A DNA stretch of 64,000 nucleotides from Pseudomonadota bacterium (lineage in GTDB: Bacteria; Desulfobacterota; Desulfobulbia; Desulfobulbales; SURF-16): the NCBI GenBank assembly GCA_018897105.1, contig JAHILF010000075.1, forward strand, positions 1 through 64,000, written 5' to 3'. The translations under genes and the position numbers were made by a program. Shown here one piece after another: positions 8,408 through 16,960 of the stretch (positions are counted from its first letter, which is position 1; each line of letters opens with the position of its first letter). The notes under the pieces were generated by a model that was given only the letters and a program-made list of their open reading frames with translations, searched no databases and was not told the DNA's origin.

Positions 8408-10827
8408 ATAACGAAATGAACCATGATAGCTGCGGCAGAATCCTGATTGTGGACGATACCACTGCCAATCTAAAGCTGCTGACCAATCTGTTGACGGAGC
8501 AAGGCTATACCGTGCATCCCGCCTCCGACGGCGAACTGGCTTTAGAGTTCGTCCGCATGATCCTCCCCGACCTCATTCTGCTGGACATAAAGATGCCGGG
8601 GATTGACGGTTACGAGGTCTGCCAACGGCTCAAGGGGGATGAGCGGACCCATGGTATCCCGGTCATCTTCATTAGTGCCTTGGAAGACGAACGTGACAAG
8701 GTACAGGGGTTTCTGGCCGGCGGTGTGGACTACATTACCAAGCCGTTCCAGCCGGAAGAAGTTCTGGTCCGGATCAAAACCCATCTGCATCTGCGGGAGT
8801 TGACCGAGCGCCTGGAACAGAAGGTCGACGAGAGGACCGAAGAGCTTACCCTTGCCAATCAACGACTTGAGCGGGAGATCGTCGAACGCAAGCTGGCCGA
8901 GGAAGAACTGCACCAGGCCGTCGGAAAGCTGCGACAACTCGATTTTATTCTCAACCACAGCCCTGCCGTGGCTTTCCTTTGGAAAGCGGCCGAGGGTTGG
9001 CCGGTTAAGTATGTGTCCAGTAATGTTCGGCAATTTGGCTATACACCTGATGACTTCTGCTCCGGGCGTTTGCCTTTTGCTTCAGTCGTGCATTCTGACG
9101 ACCTCCAGCGCATCGGTGACGAAGTTGCATTTTTCAGCAGTGACCCGGGTTGCGATCAGTTCGCGCAGGAATACCGTATTGTGTCCCCGGAAGGTCAGAT
9201 TTTTACTGTCGATGATCGTAGCTGGATCCAGAGAAACAAGCAGGGCGAAATCACCCACTATCAGGGGATTGTCCTCGACATCACCGAGCGCAAGCAGGCG
9301 GAGAGGGCCATGCAGGAGAGCGAGGCCAAGATGCGCAGCATCATGGACAACATCGGCATCGGCGTGGCCATGATCAGTCCCGAGATGAAAATTCTCGAAC
9401 TGAACCGGCGGATGCACGAGTGGTTCCCTGCCGTCGATCCGGGTCAGCACCCCATCTGTTACCAGGCTTTCAACGACCCGCCGCGTGCAGCGATATGCGA
9501 CTACTGCCCCACCTGCAAGACCCTGCAGGACGGCCTGGTCCATGAAGCAACAACGCAAACGCCGCAGCCGGGAGGCACACGCAATTACCGCGTTGTTTCT
9601 TCCCCTGTCCTCAACCCGTCGGGTAAGGTGACGGCGGCAATCGAAATGGTCGAGGACATCACCGAGAAACTCTCCCTGGAGAACCAGTTAAGTCAGGCCC
9701 AGAAAATGGAATCCGTCGGCCGCCTGGCCGGCGGCGTCGCCCATGACTTCAACAACATGCTGGGGGTGATCATCGGTCATACGGAACTGGCTCTGGACCA
9801 GATGGACCCGACCCAACCCCTCTTCACTCCCATGCAGGAAATACTGAAAGCTGCCCTGCGCTCCGCTGCCCTGACTCGGCAACTGCTTGCCTTTGCCCGC
9901 AAGCAGACCGTCGTTCCCAAGGTGCTCGACCTGAACGAAACCGTGGAAGGGATGCTGAAAATGTTGCGGCGTTTGATCGGTGAGGACATCGATCTTGTTT
10001 GGCTACCGGACTCGGACCTGTGGACGGTCAAAATGGACCCCTCCCAGATTGATCAGATACTGGCCAACCTGTGCGTCAATGCCCGCGATGCAATCGCAGG
10101 AGTGGGCAAGATCACCATCGAAACCCACAGTGAGACCTTTGATGAGGCCTACTGCGCCAACCACGCAGGGTTTATTGCGGGCGATTTTGTCATGCTGGCG
10201 GTCAGTGACGACGGGCAGGGCATGGATAAGGAGACCTTGGACAAGATTTTCGAGCCGTTTTTTACCACCAAGGGGGTAGGCCAAGGAACCGGTCTCGGGC
10301 TGGCCACGGTCTATGGCGTTGTCAAGCAGAATAACGGCTTCATCAACGTCTACAGTGAACCGGGGCAAGGCTCTACGTTCAAGATCTACCTGCCCCGGCA
10401 TGCGGCCAAAAACGGGAAGATGCGAAAGGAAAGGCCTGCAGCCCCGAATGCACAGGGTCACGAGACCGTCCTGCTGGTGGAAGACGAGGCCGCGATCCTG
10501 AGGGTAACGAAGCTCATGCTGGAAAATTTGGGGTATCGGGTACTGACCGCCTCGACACCGGGCGAGGCCATCCTTCTTGCCAAAGAACACGACGGCGAGA
10601 TCCACCTTCTTGTAACCGACGTGGTCATGCCCGACATGAACGGCCTGGATCTGGCGAAAAAGCTCATCTCTCTTTACCCTGGCCTCAGGAGTTTGTTCAT
10701 GTCCGGCTATACGGGCAATGTCATCGCGCATCATGGCATATTGGGCGATGGTATCAATTTCCTTCAAAAACCGTTTTCAATACAGGCCCTGGCCGCCAAG
10801 GTTCGCGAGGTGCTGGACAGCAAATGA
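8404..10827 (+). CDS. REC-PAS-PAS-kinase-REC hybrid regulator/kinase
   Basis: 807 residues without membrane segments. An N-terminal receiver (Asp near 61 in [11 protein letters not shown]) is followed by a coiled coil, a PAS domain (about 175-300), a second PAS with a four-Cys pattern (PIC...CDYCPTC), HisKA/HATPase (His near 447 in GGVAHDFNN) and a second receiver (Asp near 739). It overlaps the preceding Cache kinase by four bases, so its N-terminal receiver is the likely phosphorelay target of that membrane kinase. The part from 9320 onward is a diverged duplicate of the end of the gene at 1043-4393. Confidence 0.9.
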   Translation: MNNEMNHDSCGRILIVDDTTANLKLLTNLLTEQGYTVHPASDGELALEFVRMILPDLILLDIKMPGIDGYEVCQRLKGDERTHGIPVIFISALEDERDKVQGFLAGGVDYITKPFQPEEVLVRIKTHLHLRELTERLEQKVDERTEELTLANQRLEREIVERKLAEEELHQAVGKLRQLDFILNHSPAVAFLWKAAEGWPVKYVSSNVRQFGYTPDDFCSGRLPFASVVHSDDLQRIGDEVAFFSSDPGCDQFAQEYRIVSPEGQIFTVDDRSWIQRNKQGEITHYQGIVLDITERKQAERAMQESEAKMRSIMDNIGIGVAMISPEMKILELNRRMHEWFPAVDPGQHPICYQAFNDPPRAAICDYCPTCKTLQDGLVHEATTQTPQPGGTRNYRVVSSPVLNPSGKVTAAIEMVEDITEKLSLENQLSQAQKMESVGRLAGGVAHDFNNMLGVIIGHTELALDQMDPTQPLFTPMQEILKAALRSAALTRQLLAFARKQTVVPKVLDLNETVEGMLKMLRRLIGEDIDLVWLPDSDLWTVKMDPSQIDQILANLCVNARDAIAGVGKITIETHSETFDEAYCANHAGFIAGDFVMLAVSDDGQGMDKETLDKIFEPFFTTKGVGQGTGLGLATVYGVVKQNNGFINVYSEPGQGSTFKIYLPRHAAKNGKMRKERPAAPNAQGHETVLLVEDEAAILRVTKLMLENLGYRVLTASTPGEAILLAKEHDGEIHLLVTDVVMPDMNGLDLAKKLISLYPGLRSLFMSGYTGNVIAHHGILGDGINFLQKPFSIQALAAKVREVLDSK

Positions 10828-10838
10828 GGGAAACAAAT

Positions 10839-12065
10839 TTACTTCTTTTTTCGGAAGCCCTCGAAACACCAGCGCACCGCTTCCCGGTCATTGCGGCTTA
10901 CCCCGGCCCGCTTTATTTCCTGTTCCCAACCCTGAACCGCTTCCTCGATCCGTTCGATTATCTCCAGGGCCTGCTCCCTTCGCAGGCTGAACCGCTGGCA
11001 CTGGCTGAGGAGATTGGTCATGTTTGCCAGCGAACCCTGATCGCCCACCTGCAGGGACAGATGAAAGCTGTCCTGTGGTGTCCGGCGGGAGGGCACCGGC
11101 ACGATATCGTAAGCCGGTGACAGCCTCCACGCGCCCTTGAAGACAAAGCCGTGATTTCTCAGATGATCATCCTCGTTTCTGACAAACATGTTAAAGGCCA
11201 TGCGGCGGAAGAGTTCGTGGTGGTCCTCCCTGACCTGGCTGACGAACGTGCGCATCCGGGTGGCGATTTCAGGGTACGAACCCCGTTCAAGTTCATCGAT
11301 ATCGAGGTTGCTCAGGGCAAAGGCGCTCATAAAGGGCAGGCGGCGGCTGCCATCCCGATCAAATCTTTTAATCAGAAAGACAGGGCGGCCGGCCACCGAC
11401 TCAAGGCGGAAAGCCGGCACCCTGATTCCCGCCCTGGCGGCCAGGGTCATGGTGGCGTATTCGATGCCCGGATATTGAACCGCGGTCTTGGAGCTGGTAA
11501 ATTTGGCAATCCACTCTTCGCTATCGATAACTACCGTGCACTTGGGCTGGGCGCCGCCAAGGGAAGTCCCCTGCCGGAGCAGGTGCAGGACCTCCGGGGG
11601 TAGCTCCTGGTCCTCCATGGCCTGGTCGATGACTTTGGCCACCTCTGCCAGCTCAGGCAAGGTGACGGGCTTGTCTCTGCGGGCGGTTGCTTTCTCCGGG
11701 GTCTTGCCAAAGGAGAGCGCCCCCACCGCATTGACGGTAAGCAGGTCGATGAGTTCAAAATCCTTCTGGGTGCCGAAGGGGACGCCCAGCTGTTTGGCCA
11801 GAATGTACCTGCCCCAGCTGTCCGGCAGGACATCCCGCAGGATGCCGAAGATGCCGCCGTTTTTCCGGGTCACGTATTTTTCCCCGGTCAGGGGCAGATT
11901 GACCGGATCGATGGCAATGGCATTGGGGCGCCGGGCGTAGCGTAGCCCGTACTGGAAGGTGCCGACGCCAAGATGCGCATCCAGGGTGAAAAGTCCGGCT
12001 GGCACCGGTTTCTTTTCCCCCGGCAGTTCGATGAACACGAACCTCTCGAATTCCCTAGAAGTCAA
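10839..12065 (-). CDS. hipA: HipA-family serine/threonine kinase toxin
   Basis: 408 residues with the HipA N-terminal and C-terminal folds. The kinase active-site loop is visible as NMFVRNEDDHLRNHGF (NxDDH motif) and the metal-binding AYDIVP follows. GTSLGGAQPK matches the HipA glycine-rich loop. In characterised systems HipA phosphorylates glutamyl-tRNA synthetase and causes growth arrest; the target here is unknown. The start overlaps the end of the antitoxin gene by 11 bases, the usual hipB-hipA order. It converges on the upstream kinase gene with only 11 bases between stops, so both probably share terminator functions or read through. Confidence 0.88.
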   Translation of the reverse strand: MTSREFERFVFIELPGEKKPVPAGLFTLDAHLGVGTFQYGLRYARRPNAIAIDPVNLPLTGEKYVTRKNGGIFGILRDVLPDSWGRYILAKQLGVPFGTQKDFELIDLLTVNAVGALSFGKTPEKATARRDKPVTLPELAEVAKVIDQAMEDQELPPEVLHLLRQGTSLGGAQPKCTVVIDSEEWIAKFTSSKTAVQYPGIEYATMTLAARAGIRVPAFRLESVAGRPVFLIKRFDRDGSRRLPFMSAFALSNLDIDELERGSYPEIATRMRTFVSQVREDHHELFRRMAFNMFVRNEDDHLRNHGFVFKGAWRLSPAYDIVPVPSRRTPQDSFHLSLQVGDQGSLANMTNLLSQCQRFSLRREQALEIIERIEEAVQGWEQEIKRAGVSRNDREAVRWCFEGFRKKK

Positions 12066-12366
12066 GGCGCTTCTCTTTTTTTACGCGGACCCTCTGCGGG
12101 AGTCGCTGTTTTTCCAGGGCCAGGCCGATCAGGTCTTCTTCCGGCTCGGCAAAGCGCAGGGTATCCTCAAGCTGGTAGACCTCGAGAGCGGCAAGATAGG
12201 TCTCGAACCTCACCGCTGGATCACCGTCTTCCATCCTGCGTACCGAGGAGAGCGAAGTTCCCATCATCTCAGCCGCCTGTTTTACCGTCTTTTTCCGCCT
12301 TTTGCGGGCCATCTGCAGGTTTTTGCCGATCCGTTGGATTCTGTTTTGCATTTCAGGAGATAGCAT
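12055..12366 (-). CDS. hipB: HipB-like XRE antitoxin
   Basis: 103 residues. The helix-turn-helix sits at about 25-75 (TVKQAAEMMGTSLSSVRRME) and the C-terminal tail is Lys/Arg-rich. It lies immediately upstream of and overlaps hipA. The expected role is to neutralise HipA and repress the shared promoter. A good promoter and a palindrome lie just upstream (12411-12455), consistent with autoregulation. Confidence 0.85.
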   Translation of the reverse strand: MLSPEMQNRIQRIGKNLQMARKRRKKTVKQAAEMMGTSLSSVRRMEDGDPAVRFETYLAALEVYQLEDTLRFAEPEEDLIGLALEKQRLPQRVRVKKEKRLDF

Positions 12367-12410
12367 TTTGGAATATTTTGCTCACATTTGATAGTTTAAG
12401 TGCATTTAAG

Positions 12411-12455
12411 TGTTCGTATGTGAACATATTAACCTAACGATAAAAGCAATGTAAA
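12411..12455 (-). promoter_or_regulatory. hipBA promoter with operator palindrome
   Basis: On the minus strand, TTTACA (12455-12450), an 18-base spacer and TAATAT (12431-12426) form a sigma-70 type promoter. Abutting the -10 box is the inverted repeat TGTTC-N6-GAACA (12411-12426), suited to a dimeric XRE repressor. Two direct repeats of TTTAAGTG (12395-12402 and 12405-12412) lie further downstream. The operator role is inferred. Confidence 0.6.
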
Positions 12456-12667
12456 TAAATATTTTGAGTAACTGCTCAGGAGTCATGAATTGAGCAGTGC
12501 AGCAGTCAAGAATCCGGCATAGCAGGTGTTTGAACGCACATCACCATGGGTAAAATTTCTTGCTGGGCTACTCGCCTAAGTAATAAACGAAAATCGCATA
12601 TTACTTATTGACAAACAATAATTAGTTAATGTATTTTGGTTACGCAGGTGCGCGGATAGCCATTTTT

Positions 12668-12687
12668 CGTCCGGAGTTTTTCGGACG
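12668..12687 (+). other. Short hairpin before DUF2975 operon
   Basis: CGTCCG (12668-12673) and CGGACG (12682-12687) form a 6-bp stem with a GAGTTTTT loop, about 20 bases before the start codon. It could be a leader structure affecting ribosome access or an incomplete terminator; no firm call is possible. Confidence 0.35.
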
Positions 12688-12708
12688 GTTTGCCTGATGG
12701 GGGTTGGA

Positions 12709-13245
12709 ATGCAGAACAGAGAACGGATTCAGAACGCCAGCAGGAAACTGCGTTTGCTTTTATTGATTATTCTGTGGATGATGCCCGTGATTAATGCCTT
12801 GGTATGGTTGTTCATGAACAGGCTGCCGGAACTCGTGTACCGTAAAATGCTGCCCTATTTTGTTTCCATGCCTTTACCGTTCTCGTCCCGTCTGATGGGG
12901 TTCGTTGTTGTCATGATACCCACAGGCGTTGCCATGTGCGGCGTATACTATTTAATGCGGCTTTTTCAGCTCTATGAGCAGGGGCGGATTTTTAGGCTTG
13001 CCAATGTCCGTTGTTTCAGGAGCTTGTCCCGGGTGCTGCTCTGGTGGTTTGCCGCAGGCATTGTGCACAAATCCCTGTTAAGCGTTGTCCTGACCCTGCA
13101 TAATCCTCCGGGGCAGCGGATGATCACCCTGGAGCTGGGCTCCCCGGATCTCACCGCTTTGCTGTTGGGCGCTGTCCTGGCGGTCATTGCCTGGGTCATG
13201 GAAGAGGGGCGCAGGCTGCAGGAGGATCAAGACTTAACCGTATAA
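12709..13245 (+). CDS. DUF2975-like membrane protein
   Basis: About 178 residues with four hydrophobic segments (roughly 15-40, 60-85, 105-130 and 145-165). The layout and the VYYLMRLFQLYEQGRIF motif match the DUF2975 family. ATG 12709 has a G-rich Shine-Dalgarno at 12699-12703; an in-frame ATG at 12697 has none. The family is typically encoded next to a small Cro/CI-type regulator, as here. The biochemical role is unknown; a link to membrane-tethered regulation is only a guess from context. Confidence 0.75.
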   Translation: MQNRERIQNASRKLRLLLLIILWMMPVINALVWLFMNRLPELVYRKMLPYFVSMPLPFSSRLMGFVVVMIPTGVAMCGVYYLMRLFQLYEQGRIFRLANVRCFRSLSRVLLWWFAAGIVHKSLLSVVLTLHNPPGQRMITLELGSPDLTALLLGAVLAVIAWVMEEGRRLQEDQDLTV

Positions 13246-13253
13246 GGACAGAC

Positions 13254-13484
13254 ATGCCCATTCGCATTAATCTGGACGTCATGCTCGCCCGGCGCAAGTT
13301 AAAATCCAACGACCTGGCGGCCAGAATCGGCATTACGCCGCAGAACTTTTCGATTTTAAAAACCGGTAAAGCCCGCGCCATCCGCCTGGAGACATTGGAC
13401 GCCATCTGTCGGCATCTGCAATGTCAACCGGGCGATATTCTGGAATATGTTGAAGAGCAAGGAGAAAATGATGAAAACAGGTAA
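13254..13484 (+). CDS. Small Cro/CI-type HTH regulator (YozG-like)
   Basis: 76 residues, nearly all helix-turn-helix: IRINLDVMLARRKLKSNDLA, then ITPQNFSILKTGKARAIRL, then CRHLQCQPGDILEY. This is the compact XRE form that accompanies DUF2975 membrane proteins. It starts 8 bases after the membrane-protein gene, and its 3' end overlaps the following lipoprotein gene, so the three genes form one transcription unit. Confidence 0.85.
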   Translation: MPIRINLDVMLARRKLKSNDLAARIGITPQNFSILKTGKARAIRLETLDAICRHLQCQPGDILEYVEEQGENDENR

Positions 13485-14040
13485 ATGGATACACTGTTGC
13501 AGGCGAACCTGGCTGATGCTGTGCCTGGTGATCACCATGACCGGCTGCGCCGGCACCAATGTGCTGACCAAACCGGCTTCCGCTGAAAAATTAATTCATT
13601 ACAGTGAATTACAGAGCTTGGGCGAAAACAGAAATCTTAATGGTTACGTCCTCTACATCGATAAAGGGGAGAGTATTCCGTTGAAAATTTCCATGGAAAC
13701 GGATTTTATGGAATTTAAACAGGATCATATCGATATTGTTGCCAAACAGAAGTTGTATTTCATGATTAAAATGCCGGAAAATCTCTCCGCAGATGAACTG
13801 GCAAAACTCAGCAGGCTCGGTGCCCGAGATTTCTCTGAAATGAGCAATGCGCAGCGGGCAAAGTTTTTGAATGATTACATGCTGTTTGTGAGTAAAGATG
13901 CCGTACACTGGGCTCCTCTTTACGGTAGCAGAGCCTATCGGAAGGTGTTGGGTTTTCGGGGAGGGCTGCTATCCTTTGGGGTAATGGCGAACACTACCGA
14001 TGGTCTTGGGGCGAGCCTGGACATCCAAACCGTCAAATAA
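13468..14040 (+). CDS. Predicted lipoprotein, unknown function
   Basis: About 190 residues. A positively charged start and hydrophobic stretch lead to the lipobox MTGC (about residue 29), predicting an inner- or outer-membrane lipoprotein. The longer frame opens at 13447, but AAGGAG at 13459-13464 supports ATG 13468 or 13471. The mature part has no motif I recognise. It overlaps the end of the HTH gene, indicating coupling with the DUF2975/HTH pair. Confidence 0.7.
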   Translation: MMKTGKWIHCCRRTWLMLCLVITMTGCAGTNVLTKPASAEKLIHYSELQSLGENRNLNGYVLYIDKGESIPLKISMETDFMEFKQDHIDIVAKQKLYFMIKMPENLSADELAKLSRLGARDFSEMSNAQRAKFLNDYMLFVSKDAVHWAPLYGSRAYRKVLGFRGGLLSFGVMANTTDGLGASLDIQTVK

Positions 14041-14065
14041 AGGCTTTTTTTCGCGTCTCAGTTTG

Positions 14066-14117
14066 GTTCTTGCTCTTTTTTTTGCGCAGACTCTGCAAAA
14101 AAAAAAGGAACAAGAAC
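14066..14117. repeat. Long imperfect inverted repeat downstream of lipoprotein gene
   Basis: GTTCTTG at 14066 and CAAGAAC ending at 14117 bound an inverted repeat. Its arms continue through an oligo-T run, GC, a short loop, GC and an oligo-A run. It sits 25 bases after the lipoprotein stop. It may end transcription in both directions, although the oligo-T lies inside the stem. Confidence 0.5.
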
Positions 14118-14766
14118 AGCAAGACAAACGCATTAGAGATAATACGCTTCACCCAGTTGATCAGGGCTCTGGTCCGGGTTCTTGCCGGCCAGCGCCCTGG
14201 GTAACCACAGATTTCAGCCGAAGTCCTGTAAGACATTTCTTCTGCAAATATTTTATTCCCCTGCCTGGCAAAATTCCCCTGTTGTCTTGCCTGTTTCGCA
14301 ATCCCGTTTTCTGGTATGTTTGCTGTCCGCGGTGTCTTGGTGCGAATACTAGGTGCGACAAAATGCCGCAGTGTGTTCTCGGGTCTTTTGTGCAATACTG
14401 CCTGAATAACAGATGTTGTTGCTGCGCCTCTTGCCTCGAGCCTCTTGCATTAAAAATGTCTTTATCCCCCGTGAAGCTTGGAAAAATTTTATCCTGAAGA
14501 TCATCTCTTTGCTATCTGTATGCCCCCCCCCTTGTGCTACCGCATAACTTTCATGAATTTTTGCTTAAATAATAAACCTGCCTAATATACAGATTCGATT
14601 CAAGTTTTATTTTTATAAAAAATAAATAATAATAAATAATTAAAATTAAAAGTATTTTTAATATAAAAATGGAAAATTAGGAATTTAATTAAATCCTAAC
14701 AAAAAAAGAATTGGATATTCTGTTACGAGTAAGTTATGATTATCAACTAGAGCAATTGAAAAATAC
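14118..14766. other. Gene-poor stretch before cytochrome peroxidase
   Basis: Open frames on both strands here (for example 14033-14395 minus) show no recognisable domain, signal or ribosome site, and I leave them uncalled. From about 14560 to 14720 the sequence becomes very AT-rich, as upstream promoter regions often are. A run of C lies at 14522-14531. Confidence 0.4.
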
Positions 14767-14786
14767 TGCGGCAGTTGGGCCGCAGT
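14767..14786 (+). other. Leader hairpin before cytochrome peroxidase
   Basis: CTGCGGC (14767-14773) and GCCGCAG (14780-14786) form a perfect 7-bp stem with a 6-base loop, about 32 bases before the start codon and without a T-run. It is probably an mRNA 5'-leader structure. Confidence 0.45.
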
Positions 14787-14818
14787 AGGAGGATTCATCA
14801 AATTTTAAATGGAGGCAA

Positions 14819-16021
14819 ATGATGAAAAAGAAGTTAATCGGCAGCGCGGTACTGGCAGGTGCACTATTCATGGCGGCAGCATCTTCTGCCACGGCTATGA
14901 CGGCAAAAGAGCGACTGGGGCATATGCTCTATTCCGATAAATATCTGTCCAAGAACCACAACCAATCCTGCATGAGCTGTCATCATCCAGCAGCCGGGTG
15001 GGCCGATCCGGTAGATGCCGCAATGCCGGATTACTATGCAGTTTCCTTTGGCTCTGATCGGAGTCTGAACGGCTGCCGTAATGCCCCGCCCTCAGGCTAT
15101 GCAGCTTTCAGCCCGATTTTCAGCTGGGATGCGGACACCGGCTACTTCGGCGGCCAGTTCTGGGATGGCCGGGAGGATACCGTGGCGGATCAGGCCAAAA
15201 AGCCTTTCACAAATCCAGTGGAAATGGCCAATGAAACCGACGCAGATGTCATCGCAGCTATTGTTGACGGGTCAAATCCGCGCAGCGAAGCTTACCGCAG
15301 TCTGTTCAAGCAGGCGTATGGTGATAATCTGAAAACTTTGAATTATACTGATCCTGCCGTGGTTAGCGATCTTTTCAACAAGGTAGCCGACGCCATCGGC
15401 TCCTTTGAGCAGACCACACGGTTCACCCGGTTTACCTCCAAGTATGATTATTACCTGGCGGGAATGGCCACCCTGAGCGATCAAGAAGTACGTGGGCTTG
15501 AACTTTTTAAGGCCAACTGCAGCGCCTGCCATCCCAGCGATGCTCAGTACAATACTGCTGATGACACCATCACCCCGCCGCTGTTCACGGATTTCACCTA
15601 TGATAACCTGGGTGTGCCGGTAAATCATAACTGGATGCTGGAGAGGGCTGACTGTAATATTAATCCTGATTTAGGTCTGGGGGGCGAGTTGGGATTGCCG
15701 GACGAGGACGGTAAATTCAAGGTGTCCAGCCTGCGTAATATCGCAAAGACCCCGCCATATGCCCATAACGGTTATTTCGCAAGCCTGGAGGAGATTGTCC
15801 ATTTCTACAACACCCGAGATGTTGTAGGCGCAGGTTGGCCTGACCCGGAAGTGTCAGCTAATCTCAATGTGACCGAGCTCGGTAATCTCAGCCTGTCGGT
15901 CACTGATGAGGCGGATCTGGTGGCCTTCCTCCAGACCTTGACCGACGGCTTTGGCGACACAACGCCGGCGAACTTTGTGCTGCCGGCGATTACACCGCTG
16001 CCGCCGCTGCCGCTGCCATAA
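14819..16021 (+). CDS. Di-heme cytochrome c peroxidase family protein
   Basis: 400 residues. A Sec signal peptide (about 1-26, ending SSATA) predicts the periplasm. Two heme c sites are visible, CMSCH (about residue 52) and CSACH (about residue 237), in the arrangement of CcpA/MauG di-heme peroxidases (usual length 320-400). The family reduces H2O2 with electrons from small cytochromes or carries out MauG-type oxidations. The residue run KFKVSSLRNIAKTPPYAHNG is the family's C-terminal signature. GGAGG at 14811-14815 suits ATG 14822 slightly better than 14819. The C-terminus is proline-rich (PLPPLPLP), which is unusual. It is alone in its transcription unit, bounded by a terminator. Confidence 0.88.
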   Translation: MMKKKLIGSAVLAGALFMAAASSATAMTAKERLGHMLYSDKYLSKNHNQSCMSCHHPAAGWADPVDAAMPDYYAVSFGSDRSLNGCRNAPPSGYAAFSPIFSWDADTGYFGGQFWDGREDTVADQAKKPFTNPVEMANETDADVIAAIVDGSNPRSEAYRSLFKQAYGDNLKTLNYTDPAVVSDLFNKVADAIGSFEQTTRFTRFTSKYDYYLAGMATLSDQEVRGLELFKANCSACHPSDAQYNTADDTITPPLFTDFTYDNLGVPVNHNWMLERADCNINPDLGLGGELGLPDEDGKFKVSSLRNIAKTPPYAHNGYFASLEEIVHFYNTRDVVGAGWPDPEVSANLNVTELGNLSLSVTDEADLVAFLQTLTDGFGDTTPANFVLPAITPLPPLPLP

Positions 16022-16084
16022 TCGAACTGAAATCTTCTTTTGCGGGAAGGATTTTTTTGCGGCAGATTGCAGGATTGTTGATAT

Positions 16085-16124
16085 AAAGCCGGACGTCTTT
16101 TCTCAGGGACGCCCGGCTTTTTTG
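16085..16124 (+). terminator. Rho-independent terminator after cytochrome peroxidase
   Basis: AAGCCGG-AC-GTC pairs with GACG-CCCGGCTT across a 10-base loop, with one mismatch, and a T6 tract follows. It sits between the convergent peroxidase and B12 uptake genes and could serve both strands, as A-rich sequence precedes it. Confidence 0.75.
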
Positions 16125-16141
16125 CCTTTATGAGCAGGGGA

Positions 16142-16960
16142 TTATCTGCCTTTATCAACCGTAAACTTGGCCGGCAAAGGCATGACCCGACGGGTGCCGC
16201 TTACCGGATTTTCATCGATGAGCAGGCGGCAGCCGTAGCTTTCCTCCAGCAGTTTTTCCTTCAGCACCTGATCAGGTTTGCCAAAGGCCACCACCCGGCC
16301 GCTTTTCATCAACAGCAGTCGATCGGCATACATAGCGGCCAGATTAATGTCATGGGAGATCATGCAGATGGTGATCTTTCTTTCCCTGCGCAGGTTCTCC
16401 AGCAGATCCATGATGCGGATCTGATGGGCCAGGTCAAGGGACGCGGTGGGTTCGTCCAGAAAGAGGATGCTCGGCTGCTGGCAGATGGCCCGGGCAATGA
16501 TGACCCGCTGCCTCTCGCCGCCGGAGAGCTGATCCAGGGTCCGGTGGGCCAGCTCGGCGGTCTCGGTGGCCTGCATGGCCTGCCTGGCGATCCGGTAATC
16601 CTCCTCCTGTTCCATGCCGAGCAGGCCCAGATGGGGTGAGCGGCCCATGAGCACGGTGTCCGCTACCCGGAAGGGGAAATTCGTGTCCAGGCCCTGGGGC
16701 ACCAGGGCGGCCAACCGGGCAAGCTCCCGCCTGGAGTAGTCGCTCTGCGGCCGGCCGAACAGGCTGATGCTGCCGGAATCGATTTTCTCCGTGGCGGTCA
16801 GGGCCTTGAGTAGGGTGGATTTGCCCGCCCCGTTGGGGCCGATGATAATGAAGAACTCCTCCAGGCTGATTTCAAGGGAAAGATCATGAAGCACCTGTTT
16901 GCCGCCATAGGAGAGGCTGATGTGGTCAGCCGAAACGGCTTTCATTGCCTCGCCCTCCAC
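16142..16960 (-). CDS. btuD: B12/iron-siderophore ABC transporter ATPase
   Basis: 272 residues. Walker A GPNGAGKST (about 38-46), signature LSGGERQRV, Walker B ILFLDEPTASLD and the switch His in MISHDIN are all present. The FecE/BtuD type drives substrate through the paired permease. It is the last gene of the B12-riboswitch operon, and its start overlaps the permease stop. The cobalamin assignment rests on the riboswitch and btuF/btuC neighbours; the ATPase alone cannot be told from a siderophore-transport ATPase. Confidence 0.87.
   Translation of the reverse strand: MEGEAMKAVSADHISLSYGGKQVLHDLSLEISLEEFFIIIGPNGAGKSTLLKALTATEKIDSGSISLFGRPQSDYSRRELARLAALVPQGLDTNFPFRVADTVLMGRSPHLGLLGMEQEEDYRIARQAMQATETAELAHRTLDQLSGGERQRVIIARAICQQPSILFLDEPTASLDLAHQIRIMDLLENLRRERKITICMISHDINLAAMYADRLLLMKSGRVVAFGKPDQVLKEKLLEESYGCRLLIDENPVSGTRRVMPLPAKFTVDKGR

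Noticed and set aside
10003-10767. 254-residue minus-strand frame and its copy at 4058-4333
   Set aside because: Both lie antisense to the duplicated receiver block and resemble each other only because the sense strands are paralogous.
14000-14497. 165-residue plus-strand frame and 120-residue minus-strand frame after the lipoprotein gene
   Set aside because: Neither has a ribosome site or motif. The minus frame has one hydrophobic run, but this comes from the oligo-T inverted repeat.
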